A stretch of DNA of 64,000 nucleotides. It comes from Ktedonobacter racemifer DSM 44963. GTDB lineage: Bacteria; Chloroflexota; Ktedonobacteria; Ktedonobacterales; Ktedonobacteraceae. The notes under the pieces are model-generated. The model was not told the DNA's origin and ran no database searches. It saw nothing but the letters and a program-made list of their open reading frames with translations. Both the position numbers and the translations under genes were made by a program. The stretch lies in contig NZ_ADVG01000004.1 in the NCBI RefSeq assembly GCF_000178855.1, positions 868,001 through 932,000 on the forward strand, read 5' to 3'. This document shows, piece by piece, positions 54,459 through 62,685 of this stretch (the stretch's first letter is position 1; each line of letters opens with the position of its first letter).

Positions 54459-54498
54459 TGCTCGGAGTTTCCTGGAAACGAGCAGAAAACTCCGAGCA
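54459..54498 (+). terminator. 12-bp stem hairpin
   Basis: TGCTCGGAGTTT (54459-54470) pairs with AAACTCCGAGCA (54487-54498) between the dehalogenase and the next gene. It may end or attenuate the message. Confidence 0.55.
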
Positions 54499-54525
54499 GA
54501 CGATCACAAGAAAGAGAGATAGATC

Positions 54526-54981
54526 ATGAGCGAAAAAACGACTCATACCACGCGAGAGTACCTGACTGCCCCTGGAAAAGGTCATATGACCCTGCTGACC
54601 AGCTTCCGCCGCAACGGCGCAGGCGTCGGCACCCCGGTAGGCACGGTCGCATCGAATAGCAAACTCTACTTTATGACGGCAGCGGATACCTGGAAGGTCA
54701 AGCGCCTCGCCCATAATCCACATGTCACCCTCGCGCCTGGCAACCGCAAAGGGGACGCGCTTGGTCCGGCGATTGAAGGCACCGTGCGCCGCCTGTATGC
54801 CGAGGAGGCCAGGCGCGCGCGAGGCGTGTTGCGTATCGGCATCGTGGGTCGTTTCTTCGGGATCGTCTTCGACCGCAAATATCCTGGCGAGAAAACGGCG
54901 GTGTATGAAATTGTGCTGGATGAGAGAGACGCCAACATGGGAAATGGAGGCTTTGAGAAGACGCAGGCTGCGTGTTCCTAA
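54526..54981 (+). CDS. PPOX-class (F420-type) split-barrel oxidoreductase
   Basis: 151 residues. LTAPGKGHMTLLTSFRRNGAGVGTPVGTVASNSKLYFMT and DTWKVKRLAHNPHVTLAPGNRKGDALGP are typical of F420-dependent PPOX proteins. These reduce or oxidise small molecules with deazaflavin F420; substrate unknown. The ATG has AAAGAGAGA ahead. It may share a message with the dehalogenase if the hairpin at 54459 is passed. Confidence 0.88.
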   Translation: MSEKTTHTTREYLTAPGKGHMTLLTSFRRNGAGVGTPVGTVASNSKLYFMTAADTWKVKRLAHNPHVTLAPGNRKGDALGPAIEGTVRRLYAEEARRARGVLRIGIVGRFFGIVFDRKYPGEKTAVYEIVLDERDANMGNGGFEKTQAACS

Positions 54982-55164
54982 GCTAGATCAACGCAGAATG
55001 TGGACAAAGAGCTGAAAAGAGAATGCGACAGTTTTCAAGAAGAGAGGAGAACACCATCAAATGGTGGCAAAAGACATACATTTCTCTTCCCTTGACACTG
55101 GAGAAGTAATGTTCTAATATAGACATGCATCATGCGCTTTGATCTATTGTAAGGGAAACTGTCG

Positions 55165-56329
55165 ATGATTCGTGCGCACAAGATTCGGCTGAATCCTACA
55201 CCTGAGCAAGCTAATTACTTCGCGAAGGCAGCGGGAACCAGCCGGTTCGTCTGGAACTGGGCATTGGCTGAATGGAATCGGCAATATGCAGCCGGAGAGA
55301 AACCGACCGCTTTGAAGCTCAAGAAGCAATTCAACGAGATCAGGCGGGAGCAATTCCCCTGGACGTGGGAAGTCACGAAGAATGCTTCGGATCAGCCTAT
55401 TCTGGACCTGGGCAAAGCCTTTACGGCGTTCTTCGAGGGCAAGGCTCGCCGTCCCAAATTCAAGAGCAAAAAGCGGAGTAAACCGAGCTTTTATCTCGCG
55501 AATGATCAGATGGAACGAGGGGACCACCGAGTGTGGATCCCCAAACTCGGATGGGTGAATATGGCGGAGAATCTGAGATTCCAGGGGAAAATCACCGGGG
55601 CACGGGTGACGCGCACAGCGGATTGGTGGTTCATCGCGATCACCGTAGAAGTTCCAGAGAAGCAATCAACAAAGCGACCTGCAGCCATTGGCATCGATGT
55701 GGGCTTGAACCGATTGGTCACCTTGAGCACCGGAGAGGAATACGAAAACCAAGCATTTCTCAAAACGGCACTGGGGAAGCTCCGTCAAGCGAATAAGCGG
55801 CTGCATCGCAGGAAACAGGGATCCCGCGAATCGGGAGAAAGCCCGTCGGCAGGTCGCACGCTTGCACTACCGTATCACTTGCATGCGAGAGGATGTGCTC
55901 CACAAGCTGACCACCAGGCTCGCTGACTGTTATGGGATCATTGGGATTGAAGACCTCAATCTCAAGGGATTGCTCAAAAATCGCAAGCTCGCTCGCTCGT
56001 TCTCTGATGCCTCGCTCGGCAAGCTCTTGAACCTGCTCACCAGCAAAGTTGAGCAGCGCGGGGGACAGGTCATGAAGGTGGGGCGCTTCTTTCCCTCCAG
56101 TAAGACCTGCCATTGTTGCCGTTGGAAGTGGGAAGACATGGCGTTGTCTGACCGCGTTTTTCTCTGCCAAAACCAGAAATGCGCCTATTACCAATTCAAT
56201 CAGGATAGAGATTATAACGCATCTCTGAACATTCTGCGCGAAGCCCTTCACTTGATCGGGTTGGTTGATCAAGTCGTCAGCGGTACTGGCTCGGACGCGG
56301 ACGTTAACTTGGTTATGGACGCGGGGTAA
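55165..56329 (+). pseudogene. tnpB: TnpB of IS200/IS605 type, frameshifted
   Basis: Frame one (55165-55926) has the start SRFVWNWALAEWNRQY, RuvC-I IGIDVGLNRLVTL and KLRQANKRLHRRKQGSR. Near 55825-55835 the reading has to move by one base, then REKARRQVARLHYRITCMREDVLHKL, RuvC-II GIIGIEDLNLKGL, zinc finger CHCC...CQNQKC and the Asp in QDRDYNASLN follow to 56329. All motifs exist, so the gene was broken recently or the indel is a sequencing error. No tnpA is present. Confidence 0.85.
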
Positions 56330-56446
56330 GACCAAAAATGCCCAGGCATTGAGGCACCTACGGATGAAGTAACAACAACGAACGATGCAGTAAGGCTGTG
56401 CTTGCATACGTTTTACTACATTTATCGGAGCAGAAAGGATTATTCC

Positions 56447-57058
56447 ATGTCTGTTTTACCGCGTTTTCGTCTGATCGGGTTGCTCTGCCTGATCGGCGGA
56501 ATCCTTCAATTAGCAGATACGCCACTTGACCTGTGGTGGTCGGATCCCACGAGCCCGGTCCACGCTGTCGCCCGCTTGATCTGGGCTATCGCTAATCTGG
56601 CGCTCATTGGCGGACCCATAGGAATCATCGCCCGTCGGTTTGTTTTTCCTGGATGGCTGGCAATTGCTGGAGCTGGCGTTACCATCCTTGGCGCTCTCAG
56701 TCAGGCGAGCGGGATGATCTGCTACCTGTTTCTCCCCAACTCTGGGGCAGGGCAGGTGTTGACGCCACCTGGTGGCATCCTGATCGCGCTCGGCATGGTC
56801 GTCCTGGGAATAGCGGCATTGTTGAGAAAGAAGTTGCCTGGCTGGCAAGCATGGGTCCCTCTCCTCGTTGGTCTGTACTTCATCGCCCAACTGGTCCTTA
56901 TCCAGGTTCCTTTCTTCCTGAGAAAAAGGCATCTGATTTTCGCTCCACTCGTCGATCTCTGGGGCTTTTTCTGGGTCCTTCTGGGGGTGGTGATTGTCTG
57001 GTCAGAAACTGTGCCAGCACATGCTCCTCTTACGGTTGTGTTGCAGAAAAAAAGCTGA
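56447..57058 (+). CDS. Membrane protein with six or more helices, unknown
   Basis: 203 residues. Hydrophobic segments lie at about 8-24, 48-66, 72-96, 108-128, 138-158 and 172-190. No family recognised. The ATG at 56447 has GAAAGGA upstream. It is monocistronic, ending before the 57080 hairpin. Confidence 0.65.
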   Translation: MSVLPRFRLIGLLCLIGGILQLADTPLDLWWSDPTSPVHAVARLIWAIANLALIGGPIGIIARRFVFPGWLAIAGAGVTILGALSQASGMICYLFLPNSGAGQVLTPPGGILIALGMVVLGIAALLRKKLPGWQAWVPLLVGLYFIAQLVLIQVPFFLRKRHLIFAPLVDLWGFFWVLLGVVIVWSETVPAHAPLTVVLQKKS

Positions 57059-57079
57059 TCTGCTGGAGTTGAGAGAAAA

Positions 57080-57153
57080 GAGCAGAAAAGGTTAATGCAT
57101 CCAAACCTCTCTCTTCCCTTGTTGAGGTTTGGATGCATTAACCTTTTCTGCTC
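57080..57153 (+). terminator. 29-bp perfect stem hairpin
   Basis: Arms 57080-57108 and 57125-57153 are fully complementary with a 16-base loop, directly after the membrane-protein gene. Confidence 0.78.
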
Positions 57154-57488
57154 CCTCACAATTTTGTCTTAATTATGGGATCCATTATAGCCACCCTGCT
57201 GCCATCACAGCACCCAACAGTAGCAAGGTGTCTCTTTTTATCTTTGTAAACCGTATTATGGGTACCAGGGATTTTCTGTTTACTTCTTCTCCGAAAACCC
57301 TGAGCGCGCTTGCCGTGCCACCTTTAGGTGGTCCCCGCGTGTCCCCGAATGGGGGAAGCGCTAGTCACGCAAGTGACGCTTGCCCCTCCGAATGGGGGGT
57401 TGGGTTTCGGAATAAGATCTTAAAGGCCAGGATGGTGCGAAGTGACCACTTTCCGCTGTCTCTTTGCTTTATTTATACAAAGGTATCT
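57154..57488. other. Intergenic region with CCGAATGGGG hairpins
   Basis: No gene. Around 57340-57400, CCCCGAATGGGG-type short palindromes occur twice, with a CAAGTGACGCTT/AAGCG...GTCAC stem between them. A similar CCCCCGAATGGGA stands in the left end of the tnpB element at about 25700. It looks like old transposon-end sequence. Confidence 0.4.
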
Positions 57489-59051
57489 ATGATGTCAATA
57501 CAAGATAAGCCTCAAGACTCTTCCCCCGAACGCAATTCCTCCCCTACCCAACGGGAGGCACGTTTGCGTGCGCTTATCGAGCATAGTCATGAGGTTTCGC
57601 TTCTACTTGATGATCAAGGTACTATTCTGTATGCCAGCCCCGCACTGACACATGTGCTAGGCTACCTGCCTGAAGAGATATCTGGACAAGCCATGCTCTC
57701 ATGGGTTCACCCCCTCGATCAATCCGAGGCCTCTGAGAACATAGCAAGCTTACAGGCTCACACCAGGCAAAAACTCTTTACGACACAAAGGTATCGTCAC
57801 AAAGATGGCTCCTGGCGCTGGCTCGAACTACGTGCCGTCAATAAACTGGCTGATCCCCAGGTAGCCGCGCTTATTTGTAGCCTGCGTGATATTACGACGC
57901 TCAAAGATGCAGAAATCGAGCAGCAACGTCTCGTTGAGGAGTCAGACCTGGCGCATACACACCTGCTTACAGTCCTTCAACAAATGCCCGCGGGTGTTAT
58001 GATCGCCGAGGCTCCCTCAGGCAAGCTCTTGCTTAGTAACGACCAGGTAAGGCAGATCTGGCATCACTCTTTTCCTGAAGCCAACGAGGTTGACAAATAC
58101 GACCGCTATAAAGGCTTTCATTCTGATGGCACACCTTATGCCGGGTATGAATGGCCGCTTGCACGCTCAATCCGCCAGGGCGAGTCTGTACGGGAGGAAG
58201 AGATCACTTTTCTACGCGGCGATGGCACGCGTGGTATCATGAGTGTAAGTTCTGCGCCCATCTTGAATACACAGAACGAGATTATCGCAGGCGTCGTTGT
58301 CTTCATCGATATTAGTGAAAGGAAGCGCCTGGAGCAACTCAAAGACAACTTTATCAGTATGGTCAGCCATGAGTTGAAAACACCGGTTACCAGCATCAAA
58401 GGCTATACCCAGTTGCTGCAAAAACACTTTCAGCGCTCTGATGAGAAACAATCACTCTATTTTCTCGCCAAGATGAACTATCAGCTTGATAAACTGACAG
58501 ACCTCATCAATGAGATACTGAGTATCTCTCAACTGGATCTGGGTATGCTCAACCTGCGTCCAAAGGTGTTTGATCTTGTTGAGGTTGTAAGGGAGGAGTT
58601 GGAGAGCCAGCAGGCCACCACTGCGACGCATAAGCTTCAGCTCAAAGGCGTCGAAAAACTCACCATTACAGGTGACTGTGAGCGCATTGGACAGGTAATC
58701 CATCACCTGGTAAGCAACGCTATCAAGTACTCTCCAGGCAGAAAACAGGTATGTATTGAGATCTGTCATAGCGATCAAGCAGCCTTAATTCATATTCAGG
58801 ATTATGGCATCGGCATCGACTCAGAGCACTTTTCCCGGCTCTTCGAGCGTTTTTATCGCGTGGATGAGCCACTCGAACAAACATTTCCTGGCCTGGGCAT
58901 AGGACTCTACCTCGCACACGAGATCATCCAGCGCCACCAGGGCCATATCTGGGTGGAGAGTCAAAAGGGACAGGGCTCTACGTTTAGTTTCTCACTCCCA
59001 CTTCAGCCCCATACAGCCATTGCCAAGGAGACCAGTCATGACAACCACTAA
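57489..59051 (+). CDS. PAS-PAS sensor histidine kinase
   Basis: 520 residues without membrane segments, so probably cytosolic. Two PAS domains (about 25-140 and 150-275), then HisKA with the H-box FISMVSHELKTPVTSIKGY (phosphorylated H294) and a HATPase domain (about 395-505) with DYGIGID, GLGIGLYLAHEII and GQGSTFSFSLP. It senses an unknown intracellular signal and phosphorylates its partner. The partner is the single-domain response regulator whose start overlaps its 3' end by 14 bp. The start at 57489/57492 is preferred over upstream in-frame codons, since the region before is hairpin-rich and lacks family sequence. Confidence 0.93.
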   Translation: MMSIQDKPQDSSPERNSSPTQREARLRALIEHSHEVSLLLDDQGTILYASPALTHVLGYLPEEISGQAMLSWVHPLDQSEASENIASLQAHTRQKLFTTQRYRHKDGSWRWLELRAVNKLADPQVAALICSLRDITTLKDAEIEQQRLVEESDLAHTHLLTVLQQMPAGVMIAEAPSGKLLLSNDQVRQIWHHSFPEANEVDKYDRYKGFHSDGTPYAGYEWPLARSIRQGESVREEEITFLRGDGTRGIMSVSSAPILNTQNEIIAGVVVFIDISERKRLEQLKDNFISMVSHELKTPVTSIKGYTQLLQKHFQRSDEKQSLYFLAKMNYQLDKLTDLINEILSISQLDLGMLNLRPKVFDLVEVVREELESQQATTATHKLQLKGVEKLTITGDCERIGQVIHHLVSNAIKYSPGRKQVCIEICHSDQAALIHIQDYGIGIDSEHFSRLFERFYRVDEPLEQTFPGLGIGLYLAHEIIQRHQGHIWVESQKGQGSTFSFSLPLQPHTAIAKETSHDNH

Positions 59052-59412
59052 ATCCAGGGTGCTCGTAATCGATGACGACCCGGATATTGTTGAGGTGATC
59101 CAGCTACTACTAGAAGATGCTGGATATCTCGTCTCGAACATCAATCAGCTTCCAGAAAACGCGAACTTAGCTCAAATCTGCCTTCAGGCGCAACCAGACT
59201 TCATCATTCTCGACATGCTGCTCTCAGGACAGGATGGTCGCCATCTCGCGCGCCATCTCAAAGAGAACCAGTCCACCAATCATATCCCTTTGATGATGAT
59301 CTCGGCCCATCCCCAGGCCCGTTCCCAGGCGCTGGCCGCCGGCGCCGATGATTTCCTGGCCAAGCCCTTTGATATGGACGAAATGCTCGCCAAAGTCAAG
59401 CGTTATTGTTAA
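59038..59412 (+). CDS. Single-domain response regulator (CheY-like)
   Basis: 124 residues, only the receiver domain: acidic pair D12/D13 (VIDDDPD), phosphoacceptor D59 (IILDMLLSGQDG), S89 and K109 (AKPFD). No output domain, so it acts by protein contact or in a phosphorelay. It overlaps the kinase gene and is surely co-translated. Confidence 0.93.
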   Translation: MTTTKSRVLVIDDDPDIVEVIQLLLEDAGYLVSNINQLPENANLAQICLQAQPDFIILDMLLSGQDGRHLARHLKENQSTNHIPLMMISAHPQARSQALAAGADDFLAKPFDMDEMLAKVKRYC

Positions 59413-59490
59413 GCTTATCTTACCAATACATCATGATATATCTGAAGTAATAATACTCCATCTACTATTTTGACTTACGATTACGTATAC

Positions 59491-59562
59491 GTAATGAATA
59501 AGGAAGTAGGGTAAGGCTGGTGGCGCACGCCACCAGCCTTACCCTACTTCCTTATTCATTAC
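59491..59562. terminator. 33-bp perfect stem hairpin
   Basis: Arms 59491-59523 and 59530-59562 are fully complementary. It lies between the convergent response regulator and sigma factor genes; its right arm includes the last codons and stop of the sigma factor gene. Confidence 0.8.
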
Positions 59563-60464
59563 ACCCGGGCGAGTTTTTCCGGGTTGGCAATAATGCGAAT
59601 CGCCTGAATACGCCCTTGCTCCACTTCAATAGTCATAACGGAGAAGGCTTTTTCGCCTACGCGGACAATCAAGGCTACCTGACCATTGACCTCTTCTACT
59701 CCAGGACTATAGCCCTCGGGCCAGAAACGCCTTGTCCCCAGCAAGAAACGAGCTACCGCGACACGTCCAACAAGCTCGTGAGTCGCTGCACCCTTGACCT
59801 TGCCGCCGCCATCTGCCCAGAAGGTGACATCTTCAGCCAACATATTCATGAGTGGGGTCATCTCCCCTGCACTTATTGCTCGCTGAAAACCGTTGAGTAG
59901 CTGCTGGTGGAGCCGAGGAGAGGCCGGGAAGCGCGGCCGATGCGTACGTAGATGGAGCCTGGCTCGACTGAAGGAGCGGCGACAGGCCGCCTCGCTCTTG
60001 TCAAGCATCGTGGCGATCTCGGGAAATTCATAGCCAAAGATTTCGCGTAGCAGGAAGACCGCGCGCTCGAATGGTTGAAGTTGCTCCAGCAAGACCAGGA
60101 ACGCCAGCGAGATCGACTCCTGCATATCGACGCGCTTCTCCGGGTCGTCCGTTTCATCCATCTCGGTTGTCAGGATTGGCTCCGGTAACCAGGGGCCTAC
60201 ATATAGTTCTCGCTTCCTGCGCGCTAGCTGAAGTTGATCCATACATAAGCGCGTGAGGATCGTGGTGAGATACGCTTTAAGCGAGTGAATAGTTTCTGGA
60301 GGTGTAGACTGATAGCGCAGGTACGTTTCCTGCACCATATCCTCAGCATCCATCGCACTACCAAGCATGCGGTAGGCGATAGAAAAGAGGTGTGTCCGGT
60401 AAGTTTCAAAGGACTCCACGATGTTTTCTGCCTTTCGTCGACTCATGAGAGCAAGTGTTGCCAT
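59559..60464 (-). CDS. ECF41-type sigma factor (SigJ-like) with SnoaL-like tail
   Basis: 301 residues from the ATG at 60464. Regions 2 (LFSIAYRMLGSAMDAEDMVQETYLRY) and 4 (FERAVFLLREIFGYEFPEIATMLDKSEAACRRSFSRARLHL) belong to extracytoplasmic-function sigma factors. The C-terminal 110 residues are the SnoaL-like extension with the WADGGGK motif, a mark of ECF41, which modulates activity in place of an anti-sigma factor. The usual neighbouring COE-type gene (carboxymuconolactone decarboxylase/oxidoreductase/epimerase) is not present. The start is uncertain; 60485 and 60446 are alternatives. Confidence 0.88.
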   Translation of the reverse strand: MATLALMSRRKAENIVESFETYRTHLFSIAYRMLGSAMDAEDMVQETYLRYQSTPPETIHSLKAYLTTILTRLCMDQLQLARRKRELYVGPWLPEPILTTEMDETDDPEKRVDMQESISLAFLVLLEQLQPFERAVFLLREIFGYEFPEIATMLDKSEAACRRSFSRARLHLRTHRPRFPASPRLHQQLLNGFQRAISAGEMTPLMNMLAEDVTFWADGGGKVKGAATHELVGRVAVARFLLGTRRFWPEGYSPGVEEVNGQVALIVRVGEKAFSVMTIEVEQGRIQAIRIIANPEKLARV

Positions 60465-60600
60465 AAATAAAGAGGGTTGAACCATCTCATTTGGGACAAC
60501 TTCTCACTCCAATTTTGCCCACATCAGACATATGCTGTAAAGAGAGTCACCCGCAGATTGCAGAGCTTTCCAGTTCTTGCCTCGACTCGCTACGCTCACC

Positions 60601-60665
60601 TCGGGGTAAGGGGGTGTGGGTGGAAAACGGCTTTGCCGTTTTCCACCCACACCCCCTTACCCCGA
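60601..60665. repeat. 31-bp perfect stem hairpin, dispersed family
   Basis: Arms 60601-60631 and 60635-60665 pair completely around TTT. It lies in the divergent region between the sigma factor and TetR genes, so it is not a terminator of either. A single arm is also found at 1593-1619. A second stem, 60704-60716/60719-60731, follows. Confidence 0.75.
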
Positions 60666-60755
60666 GCGCCGCTGGTGCGAAGGTGCTCGTGAAAACGTGC
60701 ATCCTTTCCAATTCTCACGAGAATTGGAAAGTCCTGATTTTGGGGTAAAAATGGC

Positions 60756-60784
60756 TTGACATAGCATTTGATTGCTGGTATATT
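60756..60784 (+). promoter_or_regulatory. Strong sigma-70 promoter of the tetR-type gene
   Basis: TTGACA at 60756-60761, 17-bp spacer, TATATT at 60779-60784. The predicted start, near 60791, lies in the operator. Confidence 0.75.
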
Positions 60785-60789
60785 TATGA

Positions 60790-60802
60790 TTACCAAAGGT
60801 AA
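60790..60802 (+). promoter_or_regulatory. Operator TTACCAAAGGTAA
   Basis: A 13-bp inverted repeat overlapping the transcription start of the TetR-type gene. The identical site recurs at 61524-61536 before the next operon, which fits a repressor controlling itself and its target. Confidence 0.7.
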
Positions 60803-60826
60803 AAAAATTAACTAGGGTAAGAGCAT

Positions 60827-61468
60827 ATGGGAAGGAAAGAAAGACGGGCGAAAGAGCAACAGGATCTCAAGCAAAGCATTCTAGATGCGGCGCGCGAAAT
60901 CGCTCTCGCGGAGGGGTGGCGCAATGTGACGATGCGTAAGATCTCGAATCGCATTGAGTATAGCCATCCTGCCATTTATGCCCATTTTGCAAACAAAGAT
61001 GTGCTCTTATTAGAGCTTGTGCATGAGGGCTTCCGCCTGTTGGAGGCCGACTTAAAGCTGGCCCGAGCACAAGGCCACGATCCAGTGGAGGCGATGCGGC
61101 TCGTCGCTCGCGGCTACCTGGGATTCGCCTGGCGCTATCCTGAGTTGTATCGCCTGATGTATGGGCTGGACGGTGTCACCTTCAGCATCTCAGAGCCCGA
61201 GAAGGAAGGGCTACAGATAGAAGATGTGGTGGCACAAACGGTCAAAGACGTGCTTGAGTCTCGTCACTTGTCAACCGAGCACCTGGCAGATCAGGTGAAT
61301 ATCATGTGGGGGACCGCTCACGGGCTGGTAACTCTCACGATGGCAGACCGCATTAGCGGCGGGCAAGCGCAGGCGACGCGGTTATTCGAACGAGCATTCC
61401 AGGATATGCTGCTAGCCTGGGAACATGAGGTAAACACCGCTGGTTCAGCGCCCCTTCCGGGCATATAG
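60827..61468 (+). CDS. TetR-family transcriptional repressor
   Basis: 213 residues. HTH: LKQSILDAAREIALAEGWRNVTMRKISNRIEYSHPAIYAHFANKDVLL. The C-terminal part (GYLGFAWRYPELYRLMYGLDG...VNIMWGTAHGLVTL) is the TetR C-terminal ligand domain of the WHG type. It probably represses its own gene and the membrane protein/PPOX operon through TTACCAAAGGTAA. The inducer is unknown. Confidence 0.92.
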   Translation: MGRKERRAKEQQDLKQSILDAAREIALAEGWRNVTMRKISNRIEYSHPAIYAHFANKDVLLLELVHEGFRLLEADLKLARAQGHDPVEAMRLVARGYLGFAWRYPELYRLMYGLDGVTFSISEPEKEGLQIEDVVAQTVKDVLESRHLSTEHLADQVNIMWGTAHGLVTLTMADRISGGQAQATRLFERAFQDMLLAWEHEVNTAGSAPLPGI

Positions 61469-61523
61469 CTTCTCTGTAGGTCCGCTGCGAAGGTGCTAGG
61501 CCTGAACAAAGTATCGCTTTATA

Positions 61524-61554
61524 TTACCAAAGGTAAATAAAAAAACAAAGGTAA
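61524..61554 (+). promoter_or_regulatory. Operator copy TTACCAAAGGTAA plus half site
   Basis: TTACCAAAGGTAA at 61524-61536 is identical to the site at 60790. A half site CAAAGGTAA follows at 61546-61554. A TATATT just before it (61519-61524) could be the -10 of the downstream operon. Confidence 0.7.
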
Positions 61555-61587
61555 TAGAATACCACTCAGTGAGGGGGAATATACATC

Positions 61588-62124
61588 ATGACACTCTATC
61601 CTTATACGCTTTTACTACACATTGTAGGTGTGATTGGCCTCTTTATCGCTATCAGCCTGGAGTTAATCATCACATCTCGCCTACAGGCCGCCAAGGTGAC
61701 CACCCAGGTCCATGAATGGCTCACGCTCGGTCGCGTGATTGACCTGATTTTACCAGTCTCCGCTGTGCTCATTCTGGTCAGCGGCCTCGTGTTGACGTTT
61801 TCGGTATGGGGATTGAACCATGCCTGGATAGACCTTTCGCTGGGCTTGCTCATTCTCCTGGGTATCCTGAGTCCTGTGATTAACGGCCCTCGTATGAAGG
61901 CGATCCATGTGGCAGCGAAAGCCGCACCTGAGGGCGAGATCTCAGCCTCTCTGAGAAAAGTTATCGCTGACCCCGTGCTGCGGGCTTATGTGCCCGTTCC
62001 AGGCCTGGTTGCATTGGGCGCGATAGTCTTGATGGTTCTGAAGCTGGATTGGCTTGGCTCGGGAATTGTGATGGCTCTAGTCCTCATTGCAAGCCTCATC
62101 TTCGCCTTCTCGCTTAAAAGATAA
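61588..62124 (+). CDS. DUF2269-like integral membrane protein
   Basis: 178 residues with four membrane segments (about 8-30, 50-72, 77-98, 135-175 in two parts). HIVGVIGLFIAISLEL at the start fits predicted DUF2269-type proteins. Function unknown. The ATG has GAGGGGGA ahead. First gene of a TetR-controlled operon with the PPOX gene. Confidence 0.75.
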   Translation: MTLYPYTLLLHIVGVIGLFIAISLELIITSRLQAAKVTTQVHEWLTLGRVIDLILPVSAVLILVSGLVLTFSVWGLNHAWIDLSLGLLILLGILSPVINGPRMKAIHVAAKAAPEGEISASLRKVIADPVLRAYVPVPGLVALGAIVLMVLKLDWLGSGIVMALVLIASLIFAFSLKR

Positions 62125-62205
62125 AAATTCCTTCTGTGGTCGATTGTTAAAAAACCGTGCTGAAGAAAGATTCGTATTAGAAACATTCAGAGAAAGAGGA
62201 AAGAA

Positions 62206-62610
62206 ATGTTTTCAGAACAAGAGCTCGCGTTTTTGCGCACACAACCCCTGGCCAGACTGGCAACGGTGGCCGTCAATGGTCAGCCCGATGCGGATGCGGT
62301 CGGCTTCGCCTTTGAGAACGGGCGCTTCTACATTGGCGGTTATTTCCTGGAACGTACACGCAAATATAAAAATATCGCCGCCGGGCATAGCAAGGTGTCG
62401 CTGCTTATTGATGAACTGCACTCACTCGAACCCCTTGAGCCACGCTCAATCAAGCTTCATGGTGAGGCTGAGATTCTGCAACTTGAGGAGGGTTTTCGGG
62501 GACCCGGCACATACATTGTGATTACGCCAAAGGTCTCCTGGAGTATCGGTATTGAAGGACCAGCCTTTCAAGACGGGAAGTCAGTCATCAAGAAAATTAC
62601 CTGGGAATAA
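62206..62610 (+). CDS. PPOX-class F420-dependent oxidoreductase
   Basis: 134 residues. MFSEQELAFLRTQPLARLATVAVNGQPDADAVGFAFENGRFYIGG and the TRKYKNIAAGHSKVSLLIDEL segment match the F420-dependent PPOX family. It would reduce an unknown small molecule with F420H2. It lies 80 bp after the DUF2269-like gene and is probably induced with it when the TetR-type protein leaves DNA. AAAGAGGAAAG precedes ATG 62206. Confidence 0.88.
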   Translation: MFSEQELAFLRTQPLARLATVAVNGQPDADAVGFAFENGRFYIGGYFLERTRKYKNIAAGHSKVSLLIDELHSLEPLEPRSIKLHGEAEILQLEEGFRGPGTYIVITPKVSWSIGIEGPAFQDGKSVIKKITWE

Positions 62611-62640
62611 AGACCATTTTCGCACGCTTCATACAAATCG

Positions 62641-62669
62641 GGCCGACGCGTACTTTCACAGCGTCGGCC
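62641..62669. terminator. 9-bp stem hairpin between convergent genes
   Basis: GGCCGACGC and GCGTCGGCC at 62641-62649 and 62661-62669. Confidence 0.6.
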
Positions 62670-62685
62670 TGCATAATGTAAGTGA

